A stretch of DNA of 64,000 bases from an uncultured Bifidobacteriaceae bacterium (GTDB lineage: Bacteria; Actinomycetota; Actinomycetes; Actinomycetales; Bifidobacteriaceae): NCBI GenBank assembly GCA_946891915.1, contig CAMPNN010000002.1:71223-135222 (forward strand), read 5' to 3'. The position numbers were made by a program, and so were the translations under genes. Shown piece by piece: positions 27,242 through 37,644 of the stretch (positions within the stretch are counted from its first letter, which is position 1; every line of letters begins with the position of its first letter). The notes under the pieces are model-generated. The model was not told the DNA's origin and did not search any database. It saw only the letters and a list, made by a program, of their open reading frames with translations.

Positions 27242-29941
27242 CTATTCCACGCTTTTCAGTGAACTTACCGGATCAATTCTGTCTAGCGCAGGATTAGTGG
27301 CCCATTGCACAATTAGCGCAAAAATCAGCGTTGCAAATCCGGCAATACAATAACTTAGCGGAGCAACTTCTACCTCAAAATACAAAGACGGCATGCGCAA
27401 AGCGTTAGTTAGCAATCCTGCAATCAGCCTTCCAAGCGGCAAACCAACCACAATGCCAATTATTGTTAGCGTAAGCATTTCTTTATGAATATAAGAGTGA
27501 ACTTCGCGCTTGTAAAAACCAAGCACCTTAAGAGTGGCCATTTCACGCGAGCGCTCCGAAATATTTGTACTAGCCAAAGTGAACAGCACCGCCAAAGCCA
27601 ATCCTGCAGCCAACGTTACAATAAGCGCAACTACAGCATTCATAAGGTCAAAACTAAAAGCATGCTTCATGCGAGTAATATTCATAACCGCAAGCACACC
27701 ATCGCGCTCAGAAATATTATCCGCATATTTTATTTTCTTATCATCACTGCCGCGCAGTCGCAAAATTAGTGCGTTGTGCTTTAAAGACTTGCTGCTTTTA
27801 GCATTAAACAAGCGATCGTAGCAGCGCTGAGTCATGTACATGTTAGAACCTATGAGATTGCGAACAATTGCATGAACTTTTACTGTTGCTCGCTTAAAGC
27901 TCGTGTTGGTTACCGTAATTGCGTCACCACGATTAATATCCAAAGAAGCTGCAGCACTTTGCGAAAGAAGAGGACCATCGTCCGTAAGCTTGATAGTTTT
28001 CAAATTATTATCAATATTTTGCAAACGCACAAGGTGGGATAAAGTAGCAACATCTTTTACTACAATCATTTGCACGCTTTCAGCATCTTCTACATTATTG
28101 TGCTTAGCTTTGCCGTTATTTAGTGCATTATGATACTTCGCAATCTCGCCTGAACTTACGTAAGCAGGAAGCATAGTTTTGACTAAATTATTCGACTTAT
28201 CTTTCTCCACGCTCTGCTTCATATTGTTGAAAGAATTTGGCGTAGAAATAGCAATCATATCGTAACGATAAATTCCTTCATATTGCCGAGTGCCTAAAGT
28301 TGCGACAGTATCGTTTAGCGCAAGTCCGCACACAATAAGCGCAGTGCATCCAGCAACACCGCCAATCGTCATGCATAGACGGCCCTTAAAACGCACCAAA
28401 TTACGAATAGTTACTTTATTGAGGAAGCTCATACGCTTCCAAATCCAAGGCAATCTTTCAAGCAGAACGCGAGTGCCAGCTTTAGGAGCTTTTGGACGTA
28501 GCAAAGCTGCAGGAACTTGCCTTGTTTCACGCCAACTCACAACTATTGTGCATATTGCAACTGGAATCACAAACGCAAGAACGCACAAAGAACCGTATAA
28601 CCAGTCGTAACATAACTGAACATCTGGAACAGCGTAAAGCCCACGTAAAATCTTCAACAGAAGCGACGGGATTGCAAGGAATCCAACAATATCTCCAATT
28701 CCTCCACCAATAAAGCAAGCACAAATAGCAAAGAAAGCGTGTCTTGTTACTGCAGCAGAACGGCCGTAACCTAGGCTTAAGTAGGTGCCAATAAGACCAC
28801 GCTCTTCCTCAACCATGCGAGCCATAGCAGTTAAGCTCATCATCATGGCAACAGCAAGAAACACTGCCGGAAAAGCATAACCAAGCGACTGAATTGAAGC
28901 AACGTCAGAACGCAGACTAGCGTAACTGTCGTTGGAAATACGAGTTGCAATATGCCATTGAGCTTGAGGAATTCTCTTCTGAATTTCCGGTTTAAGCTGC
29001 TTACTAATTTGCTGTTTTGCCTGTTCTTTCACAGAATCTGGCGCGCGCTGAAGATTAGCGTCAGCTGAAATAATGCTGTTTACTTTTTCATCAACTTGCT
29101 CTCCAACAACCTGCTTATGCCGTGCTTTTTCGCGACTAGCCTGCACGCGAGCGCGAATCTGCTCGGAAGCATTGTCAACAATAGCGCGATACGATTTGGA
29201 GAAAACACTAACTTTTTCAGCTTCGAGTAATCGCACAGATATTGCAGAGTATGGCGAATTGCTTGCATCATCAGGCATAAAAGAAGTGAATATTGGGTAG
29301 CGAGATGTTACAGAATTACGAAAAGCTTTAGACTGGTATCCGTCAGGATTGTTTAAATCGCTACTATCGAGCACGCTGCCAGTAATTAGAAAACGGTAAG
29401 ACGCAGTTTTCTGATTTTCGTTATTTGAAGATTTGTTATTTAGTGCATTTTCTTTCTGCAAATTTACAACAACGGTGCTTCCAATATTTAGTCCGCTATT
29501 ATGCAAAAATCGTTGAGTTACAACAGCTTCCCGATTATTTGAAGGCATAGTTCCGCGCAGTAGATGTAAACGATTCAGTTTTTTCTGCGAGTCAACATAG
29601 TGCACAAGATTCATTGCATATGAAGAACTGGCATCATCTGACGGATGAGCTGTAGCTTTCCACGAACGTTCCGCTTCAACTTCACTTACGCTATGTAATT
29701 TGCGAAGCGCAGAAACGTCATCTTTAGTTAAACCTAAAGTAGACACGATTTGCAAATCATAAGACTGCAATTTTGAATACATACTGTTCGCACCAAGAAA
29801 CATGTCATTGCAGCCAGCGTAAATTCCAGTCATAACAGCCACGCCGAGCATTGCAATAACTGCCAGAACGCAGAAACGGCGCCATTCGCGTATCCACATT
29901 CTAACTGCGCTAATAAATAATGCACTCACTTGAATCACCAC
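27242..29941 (-). CDS. ABC transporter permease with FtsX domains (MacB-like)
   Basis: An 899-residue membrane protein with an N-terminal helix, a large extracytoplasmic domain, and two FtsX-type permease blocks. The first is near residues 350-470 (LTAMARMVEEERGLIGTYLSLG). The second is at the C-terminus (SERSREMATLKVLGFYKREV). This plan is used by mechanotransmission ABC systems that export lipoproteins or peptides, or act in peptide sensing. Its start overlaps the upstream ATPase gene by 7 bp, so the two form one transporter. A coiled-coil-like stretch occurs around residues 270-320 (Gln/Lys/Glu-rich). Substrate unknown. Confidence 0.88.
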   Translation of the reverse strand: MVIQVSALFISAVRMWIREWRRFCVLAVIAMLGVAVMTGIYAGCNDMFLGANSMYSKLQSYDLQIVSTLGLTKDDVSALRKLHSVSEVEAERSWKATAHPSDDASSSYAMNLVHYVDSQKKLNRLHLLRGTMPSNNREAVVTQRFLHNSGLNIGSTVVVNLQKENALNNKSSNNENQKTASYRFLITGSVLDSSDLNNPDGYQSKAFRNSVTSRYPIFTSFMPDDASNSPYSAISVRLLEAEKVSVFSKSYRAIVDNASEQIRARVQASREKARHKQVVGEQVDEKVNSIISADANLQRAPDSVKEQAKQQISKQLKPEIQKRIPQAQWHIATRISNDSYASLRSDVASIQSLGYAFPAVFLAVAMMMSLTAMARMVEEERGLIGTYLSLGYGRSAAVTRHAFFAICACFIGGGIGDIVGFLAIPSLLLKILRGLYAVPDVQLCYDWLYGSLCVLAFVIPVAICTIVVSWRETRQVPAALLRPKAPKAGTRVLLERLPWIWKRMSFLNKVTIRNLVRFKGRLCMTIGGVAGCTALIVCGLALNDTVATLGTRQYEGIYRYDMIAISTPNSFNNMKQSVEKDKSNNLVKTMLPAYVSSGEIAKYHNALNNGKAKHNNVEDAESVQMIVVKDVATLSHLVRLQNIDNNLKTIKLTDDGPLLSQSAAASLDINRGDAITVTNTSFKRATVKVHAIVRNLIGSNMYMTQRCYDRLFNAKSSKSLKHNALILRLRGSDDKKIKYADNISERDGVLAVMNITRMKHAFSFDLMNAVVALIVTLAAGLALAVLFTLASTNISERSREMATLKVLGFYKREVHSYIHKEMLTLTIIGIVVGLPLGRLIAGLLTNALRMPSLYFEVEVAPLSYCIAGFATLIFALIVQWATNPALDRIDPVSSLKSVE

Positions 29942-30636
29942 TCAATATCAGCAATGGCCATAGGATTCTCTTGTATAGTCTCGCTTACTACTTTCCCCGA
30001 GCGGAAGCGCACAACTTTATGCGCCATAGGTGCGATTGCAGCATTGTGCGTAATAATAAGTACCGTTATTCCTTCAGTTTTACAAATATCTTGTAATAAT
30101 TGCAATACAGACTTGCCAGTTTCGTAGTCCAAAGCTCCGGTAGGCTCGTCGCATAGAAGAAGCTTCGGTTTTTTGGCGAGCGCACGAGCAATAGATACTC
30201 GTTGTTGCTCGCCGCCGGAAAGTTGCGCTGGGAAATTTTTAAGGCGATTGCCTAAGCCAACGTCGTTAAGAGTTTTTGCAGGATCAAAATGATCTGGACA
30301 AATCTGTGAAGCCAACTCAACGTTTTCAAGAGCAGTCAAATTTGGCACAAGATTGTAAAACTGAAAAACAAAGCCAATATCTTCGCGACGGTAGCGCACT
30401 AAACCTCTACCTTTGAGCTTAGTGACATCGCAATCGCCAACTATAACTCGCCCGCTGGTAGCTGTATCCATTCCACCTAAAATATTTAATGCCGTGGTTT
30501 TTCCAGCTCCGGAAGCGCCTAAAATTACTGTAAGTTGGCCACGTTCAGCCGTAAAACTAGCATCGTCCAAAGCTCTAACAACTGAAGAACCAGACGGATA
30601 TTCCTTTACAACATGATCAAATGTTATGTATGCCAC
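29935..30636 (-). CDS. ABC transporter ATP-binding protein (MacB/LolD type)
   Basis: The 233-residue ATPase partners the overlapping permease. Walker [10 protein letters not shown], the signature [14 protein letters not shown] and Walker [13 protein letters not shown] are all intact, as is the switch region ITHNA. The LolD/MacB-type phrase DEPTGALD supports the permease class. The start is GTG at 30636 with AAGG six bases upstream. It is the first gene of a two-gene operon. Confidence 0.93.
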   Translation of the reverse strand: MAYITFDHVVKEYPSGSSVVRALDDASFTAERGQLTVILGASGAGKTTALNILGGMDTATSGRVIVGDCDVTKLKGRGLVRYRREDIGFVFQFYNLVPNLTALENVELASQICPDHFDPAKTLNDVGLGNRLKNFPAQLSGGEQQRVSIARALAKKPKLLLCDEPTGALDYETGKSVLQLLQDICKTEGITVLIITHNAAIAPMAHKVVRFRSGKVVSETIQENPMAIADIEW

Positions 30637-30775
30637 AATGCACCTTTATTAGTACTGTACGTTGATATTTGCTTTCAACTTTTGCCGTCAATTATTTTAT
30701 TTTTATAACTATTTTACGTAATTATTTTATTTAATTATTTTACGTAATAGTTGTGAAGATTTTATGAATTTCGAC

Positions 30776-31393
30776 TTAAATACGCAGCACTCCAAGCCGA
30801 TCCATACAATATGCATTGCCAAGCCAAGTATGCCTAGAATTTGGCCATACCGCACCTAGACGAGGAGCCCCTTGGCTCATCCAAATGCTCGGAACTCTAC
30901 CATCTGCGCTTTGAGAGCCAAGAAGATTAAAACAATTCTTACTTTCCAGCCAATCTGTGTGCTGCGTAACCAGCGCAAGCCCTTCTTCCAAAGTAAGAGG
31001 CAATCGCTCATCGGAGTCAATAAGCTTACGAGCAACATCAGGCTCACGGTTCAAATACGAACCACCAGTATGTGGATTAACAACCAGGTAGAACGGCCCT
31101 TCAGGCTGCTCTAAACCATTTTGCGGGAGAAAACTTACGATATCGCGCGGAGGCATGGTAGTAAAACCAGCCATACGATTAATGCTTGTTCGCGAAATCA
31201 ATGATTCCGGCGAAACAAGCTCGCGGGTAGGAACTAACAAAATATCCGCACCCAAATCGCTGTTCTCAAGCGCGTCTAGCAACGGACAAGCCAGCGCGCG
31301 GAAAGCATCAGCGCTCATATCCGCCACATCCGGGTAACCAAGTGCCACAATGCGGTCGAGTTGTTGCCGTATTTCTTCCGATGCTATTGACAT
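30776..31393 (-). CDS. Conserved protein of unknown function (DUF5701-like)
   Basis: A 205-residue soluble protein with no membrane segment or signal. The central PFYLVVNPHTGGSYLNREP and the end (RHTWLGNAYCMDRLGVLRI) appear well conserved and remind me of the actinobacterial DUF5701 family. This is recall and not a search. No catalytic motif is evident. It stands between the ABC operon and asd, with about 50-140 bp on either side, so it may be transcribed alone. A short GGAAG lies very close to the ATG. Confidence 0.6.
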   Translation of the reverse strand: MSIASEEIRQQLDRIVALGYPDVADMSADAFRALACPLLDALENSDLGADILLVPTRELVSPESLISRTSINRMAGFTTMPPRDIVSFLPQNGLEQPEGPFYLVVNPHTGGSYLNREPDVARKLIDSDERLPLTLEEGLALVTQHTDWLESKNCFNLLGSQSADGRVPSIWMSQGAPRLGAVWPNSRHTWLGNAYCMDRLGVLRI

Positions 31394-31447
31394 ACTTCCA
31401 GTTTACGCAAAGATTTTTATAATCGCGAGCAAGTAATTTTTATATTA

Positions 31448-32512
31448 TTAAGCAAAATTGCGCTTTTTGGCAATAATTTCCGCCAACTGAACAGCGTTTA
31501 GTGCAGCGCCCTTACGCAAGTTGTCGTTAGTAATAAACAATGCCAATCCGCGCTTGCCTTCTACAGCCTGATCTTGACGAATACGGCCAACATAGCTCGC
31601 AGATTTTCCTGCAGCAAGCTGAGGAGTAGGAATCTCATTAAGCTCAACTCCAGCCGCACTGCGCAACACTTCACGAGCCATATCTGGGGTTACGTCATGC
31701 TCAAATTCAGCATTAACGCTCATGCCATGACCTGTAAAAACGCCTACGCGCACGCAAGTGCAAGATGCTGCAAGATTTGGTAAGTGCAAAATCTTACGAC
31801 TTTCATTACGCAACTTTTGCTCTTCGTCAGTTTCTTCAGAACCATCGTCAACAATCGCGCCAATAAATGGCACAGCATTAAATGCGATAGTGCGAACAAC
31901 CTTAGTAGGTTCAGGGAAATCAATTGCACTGCCATCGAAAACTAATTTGTCAGCTCCTTGGTCGAGCGCAGCTTGAGCTTCGTTCATAAGTTGCAAAGCC
32001 CCAGCACGACCAGCTCCCGAAACAGCCTGATAAGAGGATACTATTAATCGCTTTAAGCCAAAAGCGTCAGCAAGCGGCTTCAATACTGGCATGCAAGCCA
32101 TTGTTGTGCAATTAGGATTTGCTACGATTCCGCGAGGAATTATGTCCAAATCTTCAGGATTTACTTCCGCAACAACCAGAGGCACATCGTCGTGCATACG
32201 CCATTGAGAAGAATTGTCGACTACAATTGCGCCTGCTTCAGCAAATTTTGGTGCCCAAATTTTTGAAGTGCCACCGCCTGCAGAGAAAATAGCAATATCA
32301 ATTCCGTGCAAATCTGCTTTTTCAACATCCTCTACAACAACATCTTTACCACGATACTGCAAAACTGTTCCTGCAGAATGAGCAGATGCCATAAATCGCA
32401 AATCACGAATTGGAAAGTCGCGCTCGCAAAGCACACGGCGCATAACCATACCAACCTGACCAGTGGCACCCAAAACTGCCACGTTCACGCCTGTTTCATT
32501 GATAATCGTCAT
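31448..32512 (-). CDS. asd: Aspartate-semialdehyde dehydrogenase
   Basis: Reduces aspartyl phosphate to aspartate semialdehyde with NADPH, the branch point to lysine/diaminopimelate, threonine and methionine. The Rossmann motif GATGQVGMVMRRVL is at residues 15-28. The active-site Cys is in ANPNCTTMACMP and the conserved SYQAVSGAG follows. At 354 residues it has the usual length. It follows AAGGGAG and the two aspartokinase genes, so the first two steps of the pathway are together. Confidence 0.96.
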   Translation of the reverse strand: MTIINETGVNVAVLGATGQVGMVMRRVLCERDFPIRDLRFMASAHSAGTVLQYRGKDVVVEDVEKADLHGIDIAIFSAGGGTSKIWAPKFAEAGAIVVDNSSQWRMHDDVPLVVAEVNPEDLDIIPRGIVANPNCTTMACMPVLKPLADAFGLKRLIVSSYQAVSGAGRAGALQLMNEAQAALDQGADKLVFDGSAIDFPEPTKVVRTIAFNAVPFIGAIVDDGSEETDEEQKLRNESRKILHLPNLAASCTCVRVGVFTGHGMSVNAEFEHDVTPDMAREVLRSAAGVELNEIPTPQLAAGKSASYVGRIRQDQAVEGKRGLALFITNDNLRKGAALNAVQLAEIIAKKRNFA

Positions 32513-32557
32513 CTTATTTCTCCCTTAACAATGCACACGCAAATAATTTCAATAGTT

Positions 32558-33127
32558 TTAACGCCCGCTGCCGCCGTACACAACGGCTTCAATCTGATTT
32601 GCATCCAAACCGTAAGCTGTATGCAAAGCGCGCACAGCCTCATCTAGCTGATTAACAGGAACCAAAGCGGCAATACGAATTTCCGAGGTGGAAATCATCA
32701 GAGTATTGATACCATGCTCACTTAATGCTGTGAAGAACGTAGCAGCCAAACCGGAATGTGTTTTCATACCAACGCCGACTACCGCAACTTTACCTACAGT
32801 AGGATCAACATCCATAGAAGTAAATTTCAACTCATCGCGAACCGCTTCGAGAACGCTACGAACAGCCTCAGTCGACGAGCTAGGAGCAGAAATAGAAATA
32901 TCCGCAGTACCCGTAGACGCACTTGCTTGAGCAATCATGTCTATATTTGCATTAGCTTTTGCGAGAGTAGTAAATACTTTCGCAGCCATTCCAGGAACGT
33001 CAGGAATTCCACGAACTGTAATCATAGACTCACTACGATCATGCGCAACACCTGAAATAATAGGCGTTTCAACACCTAAATCTGGGAATAAATCACCCAT
33101 GGTAGAACGAATATCCTGATTTACCAT
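32558..33127 (-). CDS. Aspartokinase regulatory (ACT-domain) subunit
   Basis: A 189-residue protein that matches the C-terminal regulatory half of aspartokinases. It has two ACT domains, seen in ITVRGIPDVPGMAAKVFTTL and VAVVGVGMKTHSGLAATFFT, followed by the typical IRIAALVPVNQLDEAVRALH. ACT domains bind lysine or threonine for feedback control. It has its own ribosome site (AGGGCGG) and start, and is separated by 87 bp from the kinase gene, so it is a real separate gene and not just an internal start. It probably pairs with the adjacent kinase subunit. Confidence 0.9.
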   Translation of the reverse strand: MVNQDIRSTMGDLFPDLGVETPIISGVAHDRSESMITVRGIPDVPGMAAKVFTTLAKANANIDMIAQASASTGTADISISAPSSSTEAVRSVLEAVRDELKFTSMDVDPTVGKVAVVGVGMKTHSGLAATFFTALSEHGINTLMISTSEIRIAALVPVNQLDEAVRALHTAYGLDANQIEAVVYGGSGR

Positions 33128-33214
33128 TATTACCGCCCTTAATCTCTACTTGCTGACTATTATTTACTTATTCACTTGCTGGTTAATTATTTTCTTATTT
33201 ATTAACACTTAGAA

Positions 33215-33979
33215 TTAGCTCAAATTTGGTAAATTATGCGGATTTACATTGCGAGGAACGATAAGCGTACCGTTCCTATGTGAGAAGGAGCTACGCACAT
33301 GAAGTGGCATACTAAATCGTTGAGCGTACTCCACGCAGCGCAACGCAAGCACACGCGAACCACAAGACGACATTTCCAACATAGAATCGTAATCAATAAC
33401 TGGAATTCTTTTAGCTGTTGGCACAATTCGCGGATCCGCAGTAAACACACCATCAACATCCGTGTAAATTTCACAGACATCTGCACCCAAGGCAACTGCG
33501 AGCGCAACAGCGGAAGTATCCGAACCACCTCTACCAAGAGTTGTGTCATCACCGATTTCGCTAATACCTTGGAATCCTGCAACAATTGCGACACTGCCTT
33601 TATCAAGAGCATGACGAACGCGATCCGGCTTTACTGCGCGAATATGCGCCGCACCAAATTGCGTATCTGTCATAAAACCAGCTTGAGAACCCGTAAAAGA
33701 GTAGGCGTGCGAACCTTGTGCGTGAATGGCCATTGCGAGCAAGCTCATTGAAATTCGCTCGCCTGCGGTCATAAGCATGTCCATTTCACGAGCAGGAGGA
33801 TGCGCATTTACGCTCATTGCTTGGTCAATTAAATCGTCGGTAGTGTCTCCCATTGCGGAAACAACTACTGCAACATCGTTACCGGCTGCTTTTGTAGCAA
33901 GAATACGCTTAGCAACACGTTGTATGGCATCGGTATCAGCTACAGAAGAGCCACCGTATTTCTGTACGATAAGCGCCAC
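33215..33979 (-). CDS. lysC: Aspartokinase catalytic subunit (kinase domain only)
   Basis: Phosphorylates aspartate, the first step of the lysine, threonine and methionine pathway. The amino-acid kinase domain is complete: KYGGSSVAD at residues 7-15, [20 protein letters not shown], and the nucleotide-binding [13 protein letters not shown]. It ends after about 254 residues, whereas common aspartokinases are near 400-450 with C-terminal ACT domains; these are encoded by the next gene. The start is GTG at 33979 after AGGGG. A single split gene or an ancestral fission are both possible; the distinct ribosome site downstream favours two subunits. Confidence 0.93.
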   Translation of the reverse strand: MALIVQKYGGSSVADTDAIQRVAKRILATKAAGNDVAVVVSAMGDTTDDLIDQAMSVNAHPPAREMDMLMTAGERISMSLLAMAIHAQGSHAYSFTGSQAGFMTDTQFGAAHIRAVKPDRVRHALDKGSVAIVAGFQGISEIGDDTTLGRGGSDTSAVALAVALGADVCEIYTDVDGVFTADPRIVPTAKRIPVIDYDSMLEMSSCGSRVLALRCVEYAQRFSMPLHVRSSFSHRNGTLIVPRNVNPHNLPNLS

Positions 33980-34129
33980 TTTTTACCCCTTGCTCATGTC
34001 GATACAGATAAACGCATAGGATGTACCAAATACTTGGTTTGCTATTAGCGTACCAACTGTGCTCTATTTATTTACTGCTTACTACTACTGCTTACTGTTA
34101 CTAAAACTTTTTATACGCTCAATAGTTAG

Positions 34130-34738
34130 TTACAATGTTTGCCTTCCAGTAAACGCGCGACCAAGCGTTATTTCATCCGCGTATTCCAAGTCGCCGCCAA
34201 CAGGTAAACCACTTGCCAAACGAGTAATTTTAATCCCAAGAGGATCAAGCAAACGAGCCAAATATGTAACTGTTGCTTCACCTTCAATATTCGGATCAAG
34301 CGCAAGAATAACCTCTTTTACTTGCGGATTTTTAAGCCTCTCAAGCAATTGTGTAATCGCTAAATCTCCAGGACCAACATTTGCCATTGGATTTATAGCA
34401 CCACCAAGAACGTGGTAAACACCGGAATATTCATGCGTTCTTTCAATGCTCATAATGTCTTTAGGCTCTTCAACAACGCAAATTTTGCTATGATCTCGGC
34501 GCGGATCAGCACACACTACGCATGGCGTTTGCTCACACACATTGCCACAAATATCGCAAAATCGCACGCTTTCTTTCATATCGTTTATGGCATCAATTAA
34601 CGCCTGAGCTTCTGAATCAGGAGCAGAAAGCATGTAGAAAGCAATGCGCTGAGCACCTTTCGGCCCAATGCCTGGGAGTTTAGAAAATGCGTCAATTAGG
34701 CGACCAATAGCTCCATCATAAGACGATGCATTATGCAC
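34130..34738 (-). CDS. recR: Recombination mediator RecR
   Basis: RecR works with RecF and RecO to load RecA at gaps. The protein (202 residues) has the helix-hairpin-helix near the start ([20 protein letters not shown]), a zinc finger ([16 protein letters not shown]), a Toprim domain ([14 protein letters not shown]) and a C-terminal Walker-B-like part. The start is GTG at 34738, after GGAGGAG some 12 bases upstream. It is 6 bp beyond dnaX, the usual pairing. Confidence 0.95.
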   Translation of the reverse strand: MHNASSYDGAIGRLIDAFSKLPGIGPKGAQRIAFYMLSAPDSEAQALIDAINDMKESVRFCDICGNVCEQTPCVVCADPRRDHSKICVVEEPKDIMSIERTHEYSGVYHVLGGAINPMANVGPGDLAITQLLERLKNPQVKEVILALDPNIEGEATVTYLARLLDPLGIKITRLASGLPVGGDLEYADEITLGRAFTGRQTL

Positions 34739-34744
34739 TGTTTA

Positions 34745-37123
34745 CTACTCCTCCTGCTTTTTCTTTGCGCTTGAGATTGCATTTTTTGGATTTTTAGAAT
34801 CACTAGCAGAAAATTCTTCAACCGCTTTTACCTCAAACATCTGCTTAAGCTCGTCTGTACTTATTGACGTTGCAGCTTCTAAAGATTCGTCGTCCATTGA
34901 GCATTCGTCTGCATCAGCTCCACTAGTGGGAGTATTTGGAACTTGCACAGTAGGATTATTGCTATCTTCTTGAATTTGAGATGATTGCGCTGCAGATTTT
35001 TGTTTTTGTAGCTGCGCGTTGAAAGCAGAATCAGGATTTTGCAATGAAGATTCTGCTGCAGACTCGGTTGAAGAGGCGGGCGAAGACGCTACCGGAGGAA
35101 TCGATGAAGATGCAGGCAAGTCTGAATCGTGAACCGGCATAACATCTGAAATAGGAACGGATGACATATCCGCCCAAGCATCGTCATTAGTAGTCTGCAA
35201 AGAATAAGAATCATCCGCAGTATTGTTGGATACTACTGACGCTGCGGAGCCGTCAGTGTGATGAAAACTCGATGAGTCTTTTTCTTCTTTAGATTCACTA
35301 GAAGCACTGTCAGAATCAGCTTTGGTGCCAAAACCAGCAGATATGCCAGTTTTACGCAATAAAATATCACGTTTAACTTTGGCTAAATTCTTCGGATCCA
35401 TTCGAGCAACAGATTCCACCCGCTCTCCGTTTGCAGCAACAGGAGAAGGCGCAATCATAACTTGCGAACCAAATACGTCATGTACTACGCTCATAACTAC
35501 TTTTGGCACTTTTTGTCCATCGTAAGGCGACGTAGCACACACCGCGAGCGCAAAAGCATGCTGAGCCATAGGCTCACTAAAAGTAAGAATCAAACGTTGC
35601 TTTCCTGCTTGCGGTTGAGTTAATTGCACATGAGGCACACATTCATCAGTTACGTATTCGCGTACATCTTCAGGCAATTTTGCGACCACATCATTCCACA
35701 TTTCGTTTGTGTCTTTGGAATCACTACTTTTAGAATTTAATGCGGAAGATTCAGGCACAGAAGCCGTATTTACTGCATTTTCAGCGTCTGCATTTATTGC
35801 GTTTAGAGCATTTGCGTTATTTGCAGCATTCACGCTATTTGCAGTATTTGCAGTATTTGCCGAATCAACTTTTTTACTAGTTTGCGCACCTATAAAATGC
35901 CCAACTGCAGCCGAAGCACTATTAGTTTTGTTTGTTTGATTAGAAGCAACAAAGTGCGATTGCGCAGAAGTTTTAACTGCATTACTGCCGATAGCATTAT
36001 TTGCCGAAACTTCCGAAGCTTCACTATCCGCAAGCAAACGAGCAACTAAAATCTCCAAATTCATGCGAGGAGAAACAGCGCTTGCCATTCCAGTTAAGGC
36101 ATCATTAATTGTTTGGGCCATGCGAGCTAAATCACGCAACGTAATTTTGGAAGATTGACTCTTCAAAGTTTCCAAATCGTCTGGAGCAATATCATTTAGT
36201 AAATCTGAAGCAGCTTTTGCACCAGCGGATACCATAAGCAACAAATCGCGGACTCGGCCCAACAAATCTTCGACAAATTTGCGAGTGTCGTATCCACCGA
36301 CAACTACTCGACGAACTACGTCATACGCTGAAGCACCATCATGCTCAATAATTGCGTCAATAGCTTCAGCAATTAACTCACTAGGCGTGAATCCCAAAAG
36401 TGCAACAGCTGAATCCAACGAAATAGCACCATTAACAGCGCCAACCATAAGCTGATCTAGCACAGATAGCGTATCTCGCATGGAACCTGCACCAGCACGC
36501 ATTGCAAGACGCAAAACACCTGGAGCAGGTGAAATATTCTCTTTCTTACAAATATCCTCAAGATACGGCCCCATTACTTCCGGCGGCACAAGACGGAATG
36601 GGTAATGATGAGTTCTCGAACGAATAGTACCAATCACTTTATCTGGCTCAGTGGTGGCAAAAATAAACATCACATGCTCAGGCGGCTCCTCAACAATTTT
36701 TAACAATGCGTTAAAACCTTGAGGCGTTACCATATGCGCTTCGTCAAGAATAAATATTTTGTAACGATCGCGAGCGGGCGCAAATCCAGCACGTTCGCGA
36801 AGCTCGCGAGCATCATCAACTCCGTTATGGCTCGCAGCATCAATCTCTACGACATCTATTGATCCAGGACCGCCAGTGGCTAAATCTTTACAACTTTGAC
36901 ATTCTCCACACGGGTGCGATGTAGGGCCCTTTTCACAATTGATACAACGCGCCAAAATGCGCGCAGAACTAGTCTTACCGCATCCACGCGGACCTGAGAA
37001 TAAATAAGCATGCGTAATTTTTCCCTGGTCTAACGCTTTAGACAAAGGTACAGTAACCTGATCTTGCCCAATAACACCATCAAACGTGTCCGGACGATAC
37101 CTACGATACAGTGCAAGTGCCAT
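34745..37123 (-). CDS. dnaX: DNA polymerase III subunit gamma/tau
   Basis: The clamp-loader motor of the replicase. The AAA+ domain has P-loop GPRGCGKTS at residues 44-52, the zinc-binding CINCEKGPTSHPCGEC, Walker B ILDEAHM and the sensor FATTEPDKVIGTIRSR. Domain III follows. The C-terminal half (about residues 370-790) is a long low-complexity linker rich in Ala, Asn, Ser and Asp, including a stretch of Asn-Ala repeats such as ANTANTANSVNAANNANA. At 792 residues it is long. The AAA+ and clamp-loader core looks intact. A programmed frameshift signal was not seen. Confidence 0.96.
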   Translation of the reverse strand: MALALYRRYRPDTFDGVIGQDQVTVPLSKALDQGKITHAYLFSGPRGCGKTSSARILARCINCEKGPTSHPCGECQSCKDLATGGPGSIDVVEIDAASHNGVDDARELRERAGFAPARDRYKIFILDEAHMVTPQGFNALLKIVEEPPEHVMFIFATTEPDKVIGTIRSRTHHYPFRLVPPEVMGPYLEDICKKENISPAPGVLRLAMRAGAGSMRDTLSVLDQLMVGAVNGAISLDSAVALLGFTPSELIAEAIDAIIEHDGASAYDVVRRVVVGGYDTRKFVEDLLGRVRDLLLMVSAGAKAASDLLNDIAPDDLETLKSQSSKITLRDLARMAQTINDALTGMASAVSPRMNLEILVARLLADSEASEVSANNAIGSNAVKTSAQSHFVASNQTNKTNSASAAVGHFIGAQTSKKVDSANTANTANSVNAANNANALNAINADAENAVNTASVPESSALNSKSSDSKDTNEMWNDVVAKLPEDVREYVTDECVPHVQLTQPQAGKQRLILTFSEPMAQHAFALAVCATSPYDGQKVPKVVMSVVHDVFGSQVMIAPSPVAANGERVESVARMDPKNLAKVKRDILLRKTGISAGFGTKADSDSASSESKEEKDSSSFHHTDGSAASVVSNNTADDSYSLQTTNDDAWADMSSVPISDVMPVHDSDLPASSSIPPVASSPASSTESAAESSLQNPDSAFNAQLQKQKSAAQSSQIQEDSNNPTVQVPNTPTSGADADECSMDDESLEAATSISTDELKQMFEVKAVEEFSASDSKNPKNAISSAKKKQEE

Positions 37124-37215
37124 TTTTCTAACCTACCGCAACATAACTATTTCCCCGATATATCTTATTTAAGATTATCAGCATCCGCTACCTGTGATTC
37201 TAAGTTTGTTATTAC

Positions 37216-37644
37216 TTAATCACTACAATCTTCTAACCCAGCGCGCGCCACAACTTCCACACTAGGAGCGAATGGAATATTTAATTTAGCAGCAACTCGA
37301 ACAGTTACATCATCGGCAGTTGAAGTACAATCTTTCAACGTAACTCCACTTGATGTAACTGTGCGAGCTGCATAATAACATGCATTAGGTTCCATGCGCT
37401 GCAAAGCCGCAGCACCAGACAAAGCTGCTGCAGAGGCCACAGCATTTGCCTGATGCTTAACGCTCAACACATTTCCCAATATTGCAGAAAGAACAAGCAT
37501 TGAACAGACTGCGATTACAGACATAACGCCCAGCGCAGTGCCTGAACCGAGATCCATTCTATGACCTCGCTTACATGCAAAAACGCAAACAAGCTTACGT
37601 AAAAAATTGATTACATTATTAGATAAAAATTTATGCACGCTCAT
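37216..37644 (-). CDS. TadE/TadG-like membrane protein of the Tad pilus locus
   Basis: A 142-residue protein with one membrane segment (TALGVMSVIAVCSMLVLSAILG) near residues 35-57 and a cysteine-containing exported part (AALQRMEPNACYYAA). It resembles the Rv3654c-type helper proteins of actinobacterial Tad loci, which follow tadE. The start at 37644 is chosen because its ATG overlaps the tadE stop (ATGA); longer versions upstream would lie inside tadE. It is the last gene of the pilus operon. Confidence 0.75.
   Translation of the reverse strand: MSVHKFLSNNVINFLRKLVCVFACKRGHRMDLGSGTALGVMSVIAVCSMLVLSAILGNVLSVKHQANAVASAAALSGAAALQRMEPNACYYAARTVTSSGVTLKDCTSTADDVTVRVAAKLNIPFAPSVEVVARAGLEDCSD

Noticed and set aside
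37124..37215. SRP RNA or other small RNA beside dnaX
   Set aside because: The 92-bp gap is AT-rich and shows no GGAA/GNRA-type SRP hairpin.
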